Positions 23,016-34,345 of a DNA stretch of 64,000 nucleotides are shown piece after piece. Every line of letters begins with the position of its first letter. The stretch's first letter is position 1. Source of the stretch: Rhyacophila brunnea. Its lineage: Eukaryota; Arthropoda; Insecta; Trichoptera; Rhyacophilidae. Under the pieces are notes generated by a model. It was given only the letters and a program-made list of their open reading frames with translations. It was not told where the DNA came from and made no database searches. The DNA is taken from assembly GCA_022495005.1 (NCBI GenBank), contig JAGYXB010000825.1, forward strand, positions 7,130,001 to 7,194,000, given 5' to 3'. Made by a program: the position numbers and the translations under genes.

Positions 23016-23863
23016 TAAAGTTAGATTCGTTTAGTAAGTTTAGTTTATCGCAAACAATGTCGGTGGAGCATTAGCAGAGCTTCCGCATGTAACGCTCAAT
23101 TATACGGTCAGATTCGACAACGCCCATTGGTCGTCTGACCCGATCGAGAAATGTCATTTTGAATCTTTTCATCGAGATGTGAAATATTACCTCGAAGGCG
23201 TTAGGTTCCATATGCGAGTAAATACTATCAACACTTTTGTCACGTGTCCAAATACGATTTCCAATTGTTGTCAGTGACATTTGAAATTAGAAAATATAAC
23301 GGAAAACTGTTTAGTAGCACACACAGAGAAACGGATCCGTTTTGAAAAAAATATCCATATTTTTTATTGATATTGAAGGCGAAGGGAGTGGGTGGGGTTA
23401 ACAAAATCTAGCAGGTACCATTTACCTCACCCACGGAATACCGCACTTTTCCAGATACATTCCCCATACGCACACACTCGCACTTTGTGTAAGGTCAACA
23501 CCTGGTCTGCAAGTACAATTAAGGGAGTTATTGCGAGCCTATCATCCACAAATGGTTATCGAATGCGTGTGAATTAATGGTTATGATTATTAAGATCGTT
23601 TGTGTCCGTTTGTGTCATCCGCGTTGCCTTACCTTTTACACATTCCGTATCTAATTATTAAAGCAAACGTTAGATGCCCAAGATAGTGTACCAATTTATG
23701 AGTGCCACGGGCAACAGCCAAATCATGCGGGTCACGATCCTCAATCATGAGGTTCTCATGACGAATAAGAAGAATTAATATTCCATTTAAGTAAGTAACT
23801 ATATATTTTTTTATTTTTTCCGTTTCTGGGGGGGGGGACCCGAAACCCCTTCCTTGTGTGCGC
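23016..23863. other. Unassigned sequence with one minus-strand frame
   Basis: A 69-codon minus frame (23280-23071) has balanced composition and ends RRPMGVVESDRIIERYMRKLC-like; I do not recognise it. The rest, including a G-run at 23828-23837, has no assignable feature. Confidence 0.3.
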
Positions 23864-23871
23864 GCCTGGCC

Positions 23872-24095
23872 CAGTAATGCCAACCGTACTATAATTACAG
23901 TACGAGTACAATACTATAATTTTAATTCTGCGAAAAATGTAAAATACTATAATTTTACGCCAAATATACCGAAATACTAAGTATAATTTTAAAGGATTCA
24001 AGATGAAAAATGTCCCTGTACTATATGTTTTTTAGAAATACTATAATTTTTACGCCTTTGTTCTATAATCAGCATAGAAAAAGATGGCAACACTG
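23872..24095. mobile_element. Short hAT-like MITE with ggcaacactg end
   Basis: The ends are CAGTAATGCCAACCGTACT and the inverted form GATGGCAACACTG. The flanks GCCTGGCC and GGCTGACC agree at 6 of 8 positions, compatible with a decayed 8-bp duplication. The interior is built of repeated ACTATAATTTTA units. It is related to 40901-41385. Confidence 0.65.
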
Positions 24096-24103
24096 GGCTG
24101 ACC

Positions 24104-25132
24104 CAACCCTAATATGCAATGTTTATGTTCCACTATATCGAAAATCATATGGATGACACCAATGTATTTTACATTACCGACATGGAAACTGTCATTACTC
24201 ATTAGTAATCCATTAGTGGAGGTTTCAGATCGATAGCATCATAACCAAAAAGAATTTGGTTTTATTAAAAGAACATTGTATATACTATATAGACACGTGA
24301 GGGTACTGGACCGACCGTAAAATTTTAATATAATGTATTGTCACTGCATTATCACCTGTATGTGTATACAGATTTTGGGATAGAGGGACAAAAAAACATT
24401 GAAAGAAAAACGTTCCAAATTTAATTTCATTATTTTTTGTTTTGAAAAATTGTGTATCTTCTTTATGGTCATATTAATTTGTTTTTATTATCATTTTGTA
24501 TGACGATTGTCTTTGATCTAACATTTTTATTTATGGCGTTATAAAGAGGTAGATAGATACGATAGTCAGATAGTGCATGGGTATTTACATTTACAGTTAC
24601 AATAAAGTAATGAAAAAAGATAGCGTAAACATAATAATATTTCTGTATTTTAATTTTGGTGACAGAACGTTAGCGTTGGGCGTTGTTGGAACACTTTTTC
24701 CTACTCAACCTAATGCCTATGTTGGTGTCGTTGCGTTTTACGTGACATTTCTCGTTTTTTAAAACGAAATTTTTACACTTGACCTGGATTTGGCGGGAAA
24801 ATCATTTCAAATTTCTAAACAAACAAAACTGAAGAAAGTCAATAATATGTACTTAGGTATCTCCAGAAAAGAAACAAATCGGTTAATGTGTAATATTATT
24901 ACAAGAACACGTTCCTGCATCAAATAAATTACAGATACTTTAAGGATGAATCATTGCATCGTGGGTAAAGACGATATCTTCTAAAAATATACTTATGAGA
25001 AATGTTAAAATAGCGTACTATTTTAATAATATTATATATTATAAGATCCTAGTAAACAAATATGTTGAAGAAACCCTTGTCCTATAGTGATGTAGCAGAA
25101 CGTATGAAAATACGGCAAACAAGGGATCTCTA
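24104..25132. other. Unassigned AT-rich sequence
   Basis: Nothing was recognised. Confidence 0.5.
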
Positions 25133-25460
25133 AGACCACAGAACAGATTAATAAATATAAGTCAGATAGGCTATACCCCAACAATCTACATTTTGAAGCA
25201 GGGTTTTGAATATGTGAGTGTCCTACGAAAATGAAACACATTATACACGTGCAATAGTGTGTTGCATCCTTCAAATACAGTGTACACCAATATTGAATGA
25301 GCGTCAGTGCATAAACCAAGAGCACTTGTCAGAACGAAGGACAAGCTTAGGACTACGTATTATTGACACGTGTTTCAGTTTAACACATACTCTTCCACAC
25401 TCGAGATCGGTTGCCTGTTAGTCCATACCCCTTCCCATTAATTCTGTGTTCTCTGTCTAG
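25133..25460 (+). repeat. F320 interspersed repeat, copy 3
   Basis: This is a full-length match to the family, from gaccacagaacagattaata to cccattaattctgtgttc. It forms the left edge of the palindromic composite described at 25430-26613. The frame 25218-25421 shares LNERQCIN, RTSL.LRI.DTC and LPHSRSV with the frame at 13848-14039. Confidence 0.75.
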
Positions 25461-25530
25461 GGCCCACAATTGTTATACAAATTCTAATAATATTTTTTGC
25501 ATTAACAAATGTTAGGTGATTATGTAAAAC

Positions 25531-26114
25531 CAGTGGCGAAGGGTGGAGGTGGGCTGTCGATATTCGACATAAATAGTGCAAATTAAAATTTGTCAGTCAT
25601 ACTTATTTGTTTTTATTGAACTCATAATACAATTTACAGATGGTATTGATTAGTTTTTAAATTTCAATTAAGCCATGCCCAAAGCAAACCATAATAGATA
25701 TTAGATAAAAAGTATTCTTCTGTCTTTAAAATATCTAAAATATGCCATTAAATCATACTAACATTAATTTTAGATAGTTTATAAAGAGAATAATGTTTTT
25801 TTAATCTATTATGGTTTGGTTAGACAGGGTTTAATCAAATTTTACAAAAATCTGCAATTTGTATTCTTAGTACAATGTAAACGAATAAGTATAACTGACA
25901 GTGTGTATCATTTTTGTCGGATCTCCGCAGCCTACCACGATTAAGTATTATAGTTTGGTCTAGGCATGGTTTAATTGAATTTTAAAAACTAACCAATACC
26001 ATCTGTAAATTATTGTATTATTAGTTCAATAAAATCAAATGAGTATGACTGACAACGTTTAGTTTGCACTATTTATGTCGAATCTCAACTGCCTACGTCC
26101 ACCCTTCGCCATTG
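25531..26114. mobile_element. hAT-like element of the CAGTGGCGA family, copy 1
   Basis: The ends are CAGTGGCGAAGGGTGG and its inverted partner CCACCCTTCGCCATTG. Internally a module (tatgactgac, gcactatttatgtcg, gcctac) recurs in direct and inverted orientation. No 8-bp direct duplication is present; the flanks are inverted copies (gtaaaac/gttttac). It is non-coding. The copy at 35368-35971 does have a duplication. Confidence 0.8.
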
Positions 26115-26179
26115 GTTTTACGTAAGCACCTACTATTTGGTAATGCAAAAAAATATTATTAGAGTTTGTATGACGATAA

Positions 26180-26563
26180 GGTTACATGTAAGTTGTACGT
26201 ATGCAGTTCATCGTGGGACACTTATTCGTGCGCCGCAGTAGGTACGTCAAACATGAGTTCATAAAACATTTTATCAAATGACGAGTTCTTCGTTGAACAT
26301 TTCACCGTGGAATACATTTGTACGTATTTTACAAAATGCGGCGATAGTTTGCAAATAGTACTGTTCCAATTAGATTAACCCAAACCTAACCTAGTAAAGA
26401 CATCTCCACATGTTGCAGCATACGTACAAATATACTCCACGGTGAAATGTTCAACGAAGAACTCGTAATTTGATTAAATGTTACACGAACTCATGTTTCA
26501 CGTACTGCGGCGCACGAATAAGTGTCATGTGGTGAACTGTTTACGTACAAATTTCCGGATACG
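26180..26563. mobile_element. MULE-like MITE with 9-bp target duplication
   Basis: It is flanked by the perfect direct repeat TGACGATAA (26171-26179 and 26564-26572), the 9-bp length typical of Mutator-like elements. It has about 150-bp inverted arms with GACACTTATTCGTGCGCCGC, AACATGAGTTC and GTTCTTCGTTGAACATTTCA on both sides. It is non-coding. Fragments of the family occur at 54433-54473 and near 55330-55440. Confidence 0.85.
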
Positions 26564-26616
26564 TGACGATAATGGGTCCTAGACAGGGAACACAGAATGA
26601 ATGGGAACTGAAGTGT

Positions 26617-26713
26617 ATTATTGATTCACTAAAAGCAAAAAAATACGACTGACAAAGATCAGTGTGCACTATTAATGTCAAATCTTCACAGCCTACCCCC
26701 ACCTTCGCCACTG
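26617..26713 (+). mobile_element. hAT CAGTGGCGA family, end fragment
   Basis: This matches the right end of 25531-26114 (tacgactgacaaag, gtgcactattaatgtc, cagcctac, cttcgccactg). The rest of the element is absent. Confidence 0.7.
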
Positions 26714-26872
26714 CGTAAAATCAGAACTTACTTATATGAGATTTATAGGAAAACCACAGAAGTTTCCACCTGAGAGACTATTTAACATATTTGGTTGAAA
26801 ATTAATAACATAATATTGTAAATTCATAAGATCGTATGATGACAAGGTGTAGGTGACAAACAGTAGCACGAT

Positions 26873-27883
26873 ATACAAACCAAAACGGAGCTAGGATCCG
26901 ATAAAGCAAAAAAGATCGTCGAAAAAATGCTGATAGAGAGGTACGCAGGATAGATCCACCTTTAAACAGATGGGTCCAAATATGAGAATAGAGCAGGAGC
27001 AGCTCTTGTGATACCAGAAGTAAGTATAAACAAGAGCTGGAAACTAAACCCAGCAATACCAATAATGACGGCGGAGCTCATCGCGATAAACGAAGCAATT
27101 AAATACACTTTATGCGATGATTTCTCGGCGCAATCCGCTGTCATATTAACAGACTCCTAAAGAGCTTTACGACATCTTGCCGCAGCAACTCGCTCACATA
27201 ACAGTAAAACCATAGCATACCACATCCTTGACCAGATCGACGCCAAGAAAAATAGAGGAGGAGATCTATGCCTTCAATGTATCCCATCGCACATGGGTAT
27301 TGAGGGCAATGAAAGGGCGGATGATCTGGCAAAGGAAGCTGGTCATTCAGGGGTACCATATCAGTGGATACCAGAAAACCTGGACTGGATTGAGGCTATA
27401 AAAAAAATGTACCAAAATATGTGGATAGATTTTCACCACAGGGCATCATTAGAAAAAGTGAAATGGAGTAAGTCTATTCTACCATCACCACGAGAGGTGC
27501 CCTGGTTTGTAGAGTCTCCTTTGACGAGGAATGAGCTTATGTTAATCACACAATGGGCAAAAGATTTGATGTCCTCATGGGAAGAAGCGAATCGCAGCTC
27601 TGCGATGAATGTCATGTTTTAGAGGACATTGTACATATAGCACTACAATGCCCTAAATATGAACATCACAGAGTACAGCTGCGAATTGCGGATATCTATG
27701 AGAATGTCGACGAATTGAAGGGTGTCTCCTGACGGTGGGTAAGACGGAAGAGCTAGGCAAAATTGTAAAGTTATTCAACAGAATAGGAGTGAAGACCTGA
27801 TCGACGGATCCCCTTCTGGAAGAGAAGAGGCGATATGACAACGAATCGCAGTCAAAGCCTCGGTAAAATCACAAAAAAAAAAC
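26873..27883 (+). pseudogene. 5'-truncated RNase H-bearing LINE
   Basis: This is the 3' end of an I-type non-LTR retrotransposon. The frame from about 26880 to 27622 carries a ribonuclease H domain: TDGSK (26966), AEL (27071), TDS (27149) and IPSHMGIEGNERADDLA (about 27270-27330). That gives all four acidic catalytic positions. It is inactivated by stops just before TDGSK, at 27158-27160, and by a frameshift near 27580. Beyond the shift a Cys/His tail (CDECH..EDI.HIALQC) and an ENVDEL block follow, as in the copy at 48262. A ten-base A-run (27873-27882) ends it. A short repeat AGCACGAT at 26865-26872 and 27884-27891 may be the target duplication. The RNase H excludes Jockey, which lacks one. 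Confidence 0.85.
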
Positions 27884-27971
27884 AGCACGATGATTTACAA
27901 ATACATAACATCATTATAGGTAATCAAAAATGAACGGATATTAGAGAAAGGTAAGTAAGAATAAATTAATC

Positions 27972-28155
27972 CCCCGCAATGGACGAATGGTGTTTGTAAA
28001 TGTACTCGTATGTTTGGAGTGTTTGAACCCAGAGCATGGGCCTGATAGATTGAGCAGGTAACTAACATAATTAATATTATATTTCTCGTAAAAAATTGCC
28101 TTCGTTAGGCGGTTATGATCTACATTGGATTATCAAGCAAATTAAAAATAAAATA
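27972..28155 (+). mobile_element. SINE S1-related copy
   Basis: Diverged head (ccccgcaatggacgaatgg, gtttgaaccc as B box), then tgatagattgagcaggta, taacat, atttctcgta, and an A-rich end after ttatcaagcaaatta. The block between head and body seen in other copies is shorter. Confidence 0.55.
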
Positions 28156-28919
28156 AATGTAAATAAGTAAGTACATACATTTCCATCGTAATTATTATCA
28201 AATACTTATTTCGAATCAATCTTTAATTCTCGAATTTAATCTAAATGGAATATCAGTGCTTTTAAATATTTTTTTGTATCTCAAGTAAATGACGCTTGTT
28301 TTTAAAATTCGAACAAATTATCGCTTCGGTGAAAATCGATGAAGATGTCATCTGACTAGAATGGTTTGTGAATATTATGCTTGACGGTTTCTGTCAATTT
28401 ACTTTTGTAAATTATGGACACGAAATAATCAAATAAATATGCAGTTTAGTCAATTTTACACAAAAAAATACTTGGTTATAATTAATTAAAGTACTACTTA
28501 TTTATATGGGCACACTTAATGTGATATTATTATAGATATAGTAAAGCAGTGGGCAGGTAGAATAGTTCTATTGAAATGGCCTAGATTCTTCATAGAGTTA
28601 GTTGTATGACCACATAGATATAACTGCCTATGTAGAAATTATGAAGCCGCAAGGCAAGTATAAAAGTAGGGAGGTCTATCAAAATGCCGGCAGTTATGCA
28701 AAGAAATAACATGTTACCTATCGCTCTGTCTGCCCGTTGCAGTGGTCACAGGACAGTGGTAGTCAAGTTAGTTGAGGTTATGTTCCCAAAAAAATAAAGT
28801 AATATGAAAGTAGTGCTGAGGTATATGGTTCGTACTAAGATTATAACTTAGTTCTATCAATCAAGTTTGGTGCGCAGATCACTTCATGTGGATCGTCTGA
28901 ACGAGAATGAAGCGACAAG
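28156..28919. other. Unassigned AT-rich sequence
   Basis: Nothing I can name. Confidence 0.45.
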
Positions 28920-29080
28920 TACAGTTGGGCAATTTAATATCACACGGATAAAGACGCTGGCAGAAAATTCGATGGTTGGATAATGGAAAGCGGCTATTAT
29001 GAATAGCGACAAGCAGTAAGGATTTATGGAGGAGGCCAGGATGCACTCAAAGTTATCACGCTACTAACGATGATGATGAA
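28920..29080 (+). pseudogene. Possible LINE C-terminal relic
   Basis: One frame reads AIMNSDKQ, a stop, then GFMEEARMHSKLSRY before a (gat) tail. This fits the usual end of endonuclease-type LINE polyproteins (D-R-x-x-W, then EEAR.H..L) followed by a short tandem tail. It is only about 50 codons with stops, so the call is weak. There is no duplication visible. Confidence 0.3.
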
Positions 29081-29082
29081 AG

Positions 29083-29160
29083 CAGTGACGTCCCTTGGGG
29101 GTAGGCAGGCCATGCGTTGCATAGGGACGGCAAATTATAACGGGCGGCGAATGAAGGAGC
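29083..29160 (+). mobile_element. hAT end, CAGTGACGTCC family
   Basis: CAGTGACGTCCCTTGGGGGT and gtaggcag match the right terminus (inverted) of the complete element at 51304-51660. The opposite end was not found, so this is a solitary end. Confidence 0.55.
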
Positions 29161-29855
29161 GAATACAAATATTACAACTGTTGTGAGCAGTGGCAATGCT
29201 ACATTAGAAAGTGTCAACATCTTAGTTTAAAAAAATATCGAAGCATAAAAGATCCTGACAACACAATATAATACCCATTGTAATGTGGGTTTGTCGCACA
29301 GGCAACATTTTTATAAGGGTGCCTACAAACCAGTCAGAGCCACAAACCTCTATGTACCTAAAATCACCGCTGTTTGAGAGAAGGTTTCATGGAATTGATA
29401 TATTTCTCAGTAGATGGTGTGTATGTTACTTTTAAGATTAGTGGTGTATTTAATAGAGAGAGATCGGCGAGCCGGTATAGGAATGACCAATTCGTAGGTG
29501 TTCGTATGTGTCCTGGCGTCTCCGACTCGCAGCCCGAGAAGCATGCAACTTGTCGATTGCAACAGTAGATTTTTTTTTCAAACTAGAGTCGCATTCGATC
29601 AATTTGCGGAGCTCCATTTGGCAACGTGTGTTTTGTGAATAACGATGACGTCACATCGACGCATTCGACACGTTGCAGGCGGACGAGTTTTGATGTGAGA
29701 GCCGGTTAAAATCAATAATCAATGATATGAATCTGCATATTTCTACATTGCCTATTTTTTCTTTCCGTACTTCATCTGGACGAAGTCATGGGCGATCACC
29801 AGTTCGTTTTATATAAGGTAGTTACATGAAAACGATACGAGATTTGAAGTAAGTA
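29161..29855. other. Unassigned sequence
   Basis: A moderately GC-rich stretch near 29480-29700 has a 64-codon frame without recognisable domain. Nothing else. Confidence 0.4.
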
Positions 29856-30334
29856 CAAAAGAACTTGGTTATTACGAGGAAGATTTTAAGCATTACTCGT
29901 AGCATACCATTCATAAACTACAAAAGAAGTTGTTTATTGTAATGAAGTGCTGAGCCTTCGGCGCTGGCACCTACTGACTTCACAAAGCTTGGATTTTCAC
30001 ATGCAATTTCAACCATATGCGTGGATACTTTTTCAATGTTGTCGCCGAAAACACCAATTAGGTATGTAGACACTTAACTAGTGTCATAAACGTAATCCGA
30101 TCCCGACGGCATCGGTCTAGTTAACTGCCCGGTCGGATTATATTGCTTCGGGTCGAAAATGTTGTTTTTAAACGATCGAAACATTAACAGTTTTGCTCGG
30201 TATACCCGAGAAGTAGCTCGTTGTAAAAGTGAATAAATGTATGGAGAAAATCATAAACTAACATTTCAACGAATGTTTCCTCATTACTTCTGAGATCTCG
30301 CTATGTCCGTGATCGTAATAAGCAAGTTCGACTG
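29856..30334. mobile_element. pogo-like MITE, copy 1
   Basis: It lies between TA dinucleotides (29854-29855, 30335-30336). The inverted ends read CAnnnGAACTTGGTTATTACG and CAGTCGAACTTGCTTATTACG, the form seen in pogo/Tc1-type elements. The interior matches 62755-63293 in reverse: ccatatgcgt.gatactttt, cacttaactagtgtcataa, aatccgat and ttaaacgatcg. It is non-coding. Confidence 0.8.
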
Positions 30335-30381
30335 TAGTACCTACCTAATCAAATAATCGCATGAATCAAACTAATCAATGG

Positions 30382-30452
30382 ACGAGTGTAGCAACAAAAC
30401 GCTCTATAAATCTCGACACAATGGAACAGCTGGTATAGTCAAATAACATTTA
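30382..30452 (+). repeat. Second copy of the 70-bp unit at 2436
   Basis: It has gagtgtagcaa, ctctataaatctcgacacaa, tggaacagctggtat and caaataacat. It is followed directly by a fragment of the pogo-like MITE. Confidence 0.55.
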
Positions 30453-30457
30453 CCTCC

Positions 30458-30580
30458 TGACTTCACAAAGCTTGGATTTTTCACATGCAATTTCAACCAT
30501 ATGCGTTGGATACTTTTTTAATGTTGTCGGCGAAAACACCAATTAGGTTACTTAGACACTTAACTAGTGTCATAATTATA
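30458..30580 (+). mobile_element. pogo-like MITE, internal fragment
   Basis: It repeats the inner part of 29856-30334 (ctgacttcacaaagcttgg to cacttaactagtgtcataa) with a few changes. No ends remain. Confidence 0.75.
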
Positions 30581-30953
30581 TTATTCCTTGTAATAAATAC
30601 AGCACTGAACTTTGCCGAATTTAGCGGACCAGATACAAGTCGAGGACCACTGGTTACGATACATTATGCCGAGGAGTGAAAACACCGGTTATGTTAAGAG
30701 GCTTCAAGGTGTCATAATTCAACATAAGTAGCAGTAGATAAGTTAAGTTAGTATAGTGATCTCTTCTCTCTGCGGTTGAAGCTCTCAATCTCATTTGACC
30801 GACTTCACTGCGTGACCGAAGAAGCATTTCCATCTCTCTCGCAGGTGACAGCGGCCAGAAGTTTATGTTATAATCGCTTTGACACAGTCGTCTTCAGTGG
30901 CACGTGCATCCCATCAAATATAATCAACTTCGTTATCTATCGCTATGCACTAA

Positions 30954-31308
30954 TTAAGACGGTACTTCAGTGAAACGGCAAATAATTTCCAACTATAGGT
31001 GCGACGAAATTTTGGACTCGCTGGCAATCGGAGAGCGAACGTCGAGCTGTGAATACGTCAATTTGTTTCGTGATGGCGACGGCGGTATTAATTCTTAAAT
31101 CATGTAGAGATGACTAAAAAACGTTACCCATTTACTTGAAAAAGAAAACATGTCAATGAATATATTATTATTGTTACTAATAGAACATTAAATGGACACA
31201 TGTTGGATTTATATGACAAATTATATTTCGTTCGGCACGCGTCATTTGCACAATCTGCGCATCGCCTAGCCACGATCTTTTTAGATCTCAACTGAGGTAT
31301 AGCCTTAA
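30954..31308 (+). mobile_element. R350 TTAA-type MITE, copy b
   Basis: An uninterrupted copy flanked by TTAA (30954-30957, 31305-31308), with the family TACTTCAGT end and body. It is in inverted orientation to copy c, about 570 bp away. Confidence 0.85.
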
Positions 31309-31455
31309 TCTATTAATATTATTTTTATAAAATTTATCCATTGGAAGACTTTCACCGCAAAAATCGCGCAAATAAAGTAGGCTTAAAAATGAATAGCAAC
31401 TATTTCTAACCAATTCTCACAAATCAAAATTCCCACCCACTTTACTCAATTCTAC

Positions 31456-31660
31456 CTACTGTGTCGAACAAGATCTTCTTGTCTACGTACTAATAAGCCC
31501 CTCCTGTTTTTAACCGCACTTCGACTGCAACGACTTCCTGTTATCGACTAGTTGTCCACGCGTTAAAGCTGTGAACTAACAACCCCCTCCTATTTAGTTA
31601 ATAGCACTTGGACTACAGCGACTTCCGGTTATCGCCTAGATCTTCTTGTCGGACAGTACC
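31456..31660. mobile_element. MITE family with ctactgtcc termini, complete copy
   Basis: The ends are ctactgtgtcgaacaagat and the inverted atcttcttgtcggacagta. The middle is a diverged direct duplication of about 100 bp (cctcctgtttttaaccgcac..gcaacgacttcctgttatcg against cctcctatttagttaatagc..acagcgacttccggttatcg). It lies between R350 copies b and c. Confidence 0.7.
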
Positions 31661-31872
31661 TTGGGATTTTTATTAGCTCTCCCTTGCTCACATATCTTTT
31701 GTCCTACCCTACCACACTGCGTCGACAATGGTTGTCGTATTACATAAATTAGGTGACAGGAAATGCACATATAGTTCTCATAAAGATACCATATTTGACG
31801 GGCCTTTTATTTATCCTCGTATTTATTTAATCTACAATAAAAATTTTCTATCATGGTGTTATTGTATTATTA

Positions 31873-32256
31873 TTAAATAGGCAATGCGATATATACATCA
31901 GTTGAGGCATGGTCTAATAAGATCATGGCTAGGCGATGCGCGGATTGTACAAATGACGCGTGCCGAACATAATATAATTTGTCATATAAATCCAACATGC
32001 GTCCATTTAATGTTCTGTTTATTGTTCTATTAGCAACAATTATAATATATTCATTGACATGTTTTCTTTTTCAAGTAAATGGGTAACGTTTTTTAGTAAT
32101 CTTTACACGATTTAAGAATTAATACCCCCGTCGCCATCACGAAACAAATTGACGTGTTCACAGCTCTACTTTCGCTCTCCGATTGCCAGCGAGTCTAAAA
32201 TGGCGTCGCACCTATAGTTGAAAATTATTTTCCGTTTCACTGAAGTATGCTCTTAA
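31873..32256 (-). mobile_element. R350 TTAA-type MITE, copy c
   Basis: Reverse orientation. The TTAA at 32253-32256 abuts the well-kept TACTTCAGT end. The other end is decayed, and the nearest TTAA (31873) leaves about 11 extra bases, so that boundary is uncertain. Confidence 0.8.
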
Positions 32257-33414
32257 GTCCTAAATGTAAATATTATGATGAAAATAAAATATTTTTAGCA
32301 TTGGCATTAAAGGATGTATTAAATATTCGTGGGGGGGGGTTAACTTTGAGATAGTATTCGGGTGGCAGCAACCATTGGTGCGGCCATGTATATTAGTATC
32401 ATCAAACATCTGGATTAGGTAGGTACCTACCTGGTTTAAACTGTGGTAGATTTTTAAGGGTCGGCAAATCAATAGTTAATGCATTTGAATTAAAACAATC
32501 GAACGTCAATCTATCTAAAGTCGCAGGTGAGTGACATTTTGTTTGCATTTTCAAGTCCATTGCTAATACTACCAGGACTACGGTGTCATTTGTTTCAATT
32601 GACTATTGTTTAATCGATTTTAGAAAACAATTATCGCCATTTCAGATTGCGATAGCAGTGCTTTAAAATATTGTCAGGTAGGCAGGCATTTCGGCGACTT
32701 TCAAATTGAGTCGCATTCGATTTTTAAAAAAACTATTGCTTCCATAAAATGATAAACAAATTTTAGGTATTCATTTGTTTTAAATAGGTTTTCTTCTCAG
32801 GTAGATCATATTATGTAATGAACCCTATTATAGACAAACTAGATATCTACATGCCACTTGAAAGGGTTCAGAAATTTTGTCATAACTGGATATTAATAAT
32901 ATTGTGACTTATATGAGCAAACAAACACAAATACTCGAAAAGACTAGATTCGAGATAATATATTATATAGATGTTATTCCTTATGATTCATTATGGATGG
33001 GAATTAATCGGACATCGAGTTACTTAATCAAAATTCACACTAACAAAAAATATTTAAACATTAAAAAAATAGTTTTCACATAAACTAAATAATACCAAAA
33101 GAAAATAACATTATCACATTTTTAAAATACAAGTACCTAAGTAAACTTAGTTTTGTCAACTAATCACATAGATAGAAAAAGGAGGAAATTCACAAAGCGA
33201 AACAATATTTCACCAAAGCAAAATAATTCTTACTCGTGACTAAGTATGTCACTATTGTCACGAGATCTGTCAAATAAAGTACCTATGTGACATAAGTGTA
33301 GAAATAATTATTGTCGTTCGAATGCAGGGTTGACAGACGACTCTATATGAGCGGGATTATCCCGAGTTCAACAGATAAATCCCGAGTCCCGCATTGCCTC
33401 TGAAAATCTCGACT
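32257..33414. other. Unassigned sequence
   Basis: A G-run at 32331-32339 and a short aggtaggtacctacctgg palindrome; otherwise nothing recognised. Confidence 0.45.
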
Positions 33415-33763
33415 TTAAGACGGTACTTCAGTGAAACGGCAAATAATTTTCAACTATAGGTGCGACGAAATCTCGGACTGGCTGGCAATCGGAGAACGAA
33501 AGTCGAGCTGTGAACACGTCAATTTGTTTTGTGATGGCGACGGGGGAATTAATTCTTAAATCGTGTAAAGATGACTAAAACACGTTGAAGAAGAAAATAT
33601 GTCAATGAATGTATTATTAGTAATATAACAATAAACAAAACATTAAATGGACGCATGTTGACTTTTTATGACAAATTATGTTTTGTTCTGCACACGTCAT
33701 TTGCACAATCTACGCGTCGCGTAGTCACGATCGTTTTAGACCGTGCCCCTAGTATAGCCTTAA
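33415..33763 (+). mobile_element. R350 TTAA-type MITE, copy d
   Basis: It is flanked by TTAA (33415-33418, 33760-33763). It keeps the undisturbed TTTTAGAC site at which copy a carries a hAT insertion. Confidence 0.85.
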
Positions 33764-33999
33764 CAAAAATTGTATATATATACAAAAATGTATAGTTAAA
33801 GAGACTCGCTTAATTTTTGTAAACAGCCCGGAGTACAATCATTTATGAATAAAATTTGAAACTGTCTATAAACTCGGAAAAATACTTTCAATAAAACTGT
33901 TATGATTGTATAAATTTTTGTACTTAAATAAAAATGTAATTCCTGTAATTGTATCTAATATTCTAATCAATATACATATTTTAATAACTGCGATTCCTG

Positions 34000-34345
34000 C
34001 GGATTCTTCTTCTTCTTCTTCCATGTCCGCCCCTTAGTCCGAGCATATGGACACCACGCGGCGCCTCCAAGAATCCCTGTCCCTCGCCAGTCTTCTTACT
34101 TCGTTCCAGCATCCCGTAGCTCCGCTGTATACAATCTACAGATGGGATTTAGCGGCCTTCCAGGACGCCGGAATCCGACCGGCTTGAAGAACATGCAAGC
34201 TAGGTTGAGGCTCTCTTCTGGCATCCGCAGCACGTGGCCGAGCCAGGTCCGACGTCGCCTCTTCACTCTAGCGTAATGAGAGGCTGCTTGGTGCGCCTTA
34301 TCTACTCGTTGCTCCTATCGCACACCCAGTATCCGTGACTGTATG
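34000..34345 (-). pseudogene. LINE reverse transcriptase C-terminal relic, second family
   Basis: On the minus strand, codons from about 34270 down to 34110 read VKRRRRTWLGHVLRMPEE, then FRRPGRPLNPICRLYTAELRD-like sequence. This is the post-thumb region of an endonuclease-type LINE. The 3' side ends in (gaa) repeats (33998-34020 as ttcttcttc). The sequence differs clearly from the LINE at 7322 and 44397, so it is a separate family. No target duplication was found. It is truncated at both ends of the coding region. Confidence 0.75.

Larger units (their letters stand above)
25430..26613. repeat. Palindromic composite with nested elements
   Basis: Sequence left of the hAT (25430-25530) is repeated inverted to its right (26115-26179 and 26573-26613). 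Both sides have attctgtgttc.ctgtctagg, tacaaa.tctaataatatt, gcatta.caaat.gtaggtg-like and gtaaaac next to the hAT. The right arm is split by a MULE-like MITE at 26180-26563. The hAT therefore sits at the centre of a large inverted repeat rather than between direct duplications. Confidence 0.75.

Noticed and set aside
27433..27615. Minus-strand frame opposite the RNase H LINE
   Set aside because: Shadow of the LINE coding frame; the same shadow appears at 48347-48562.
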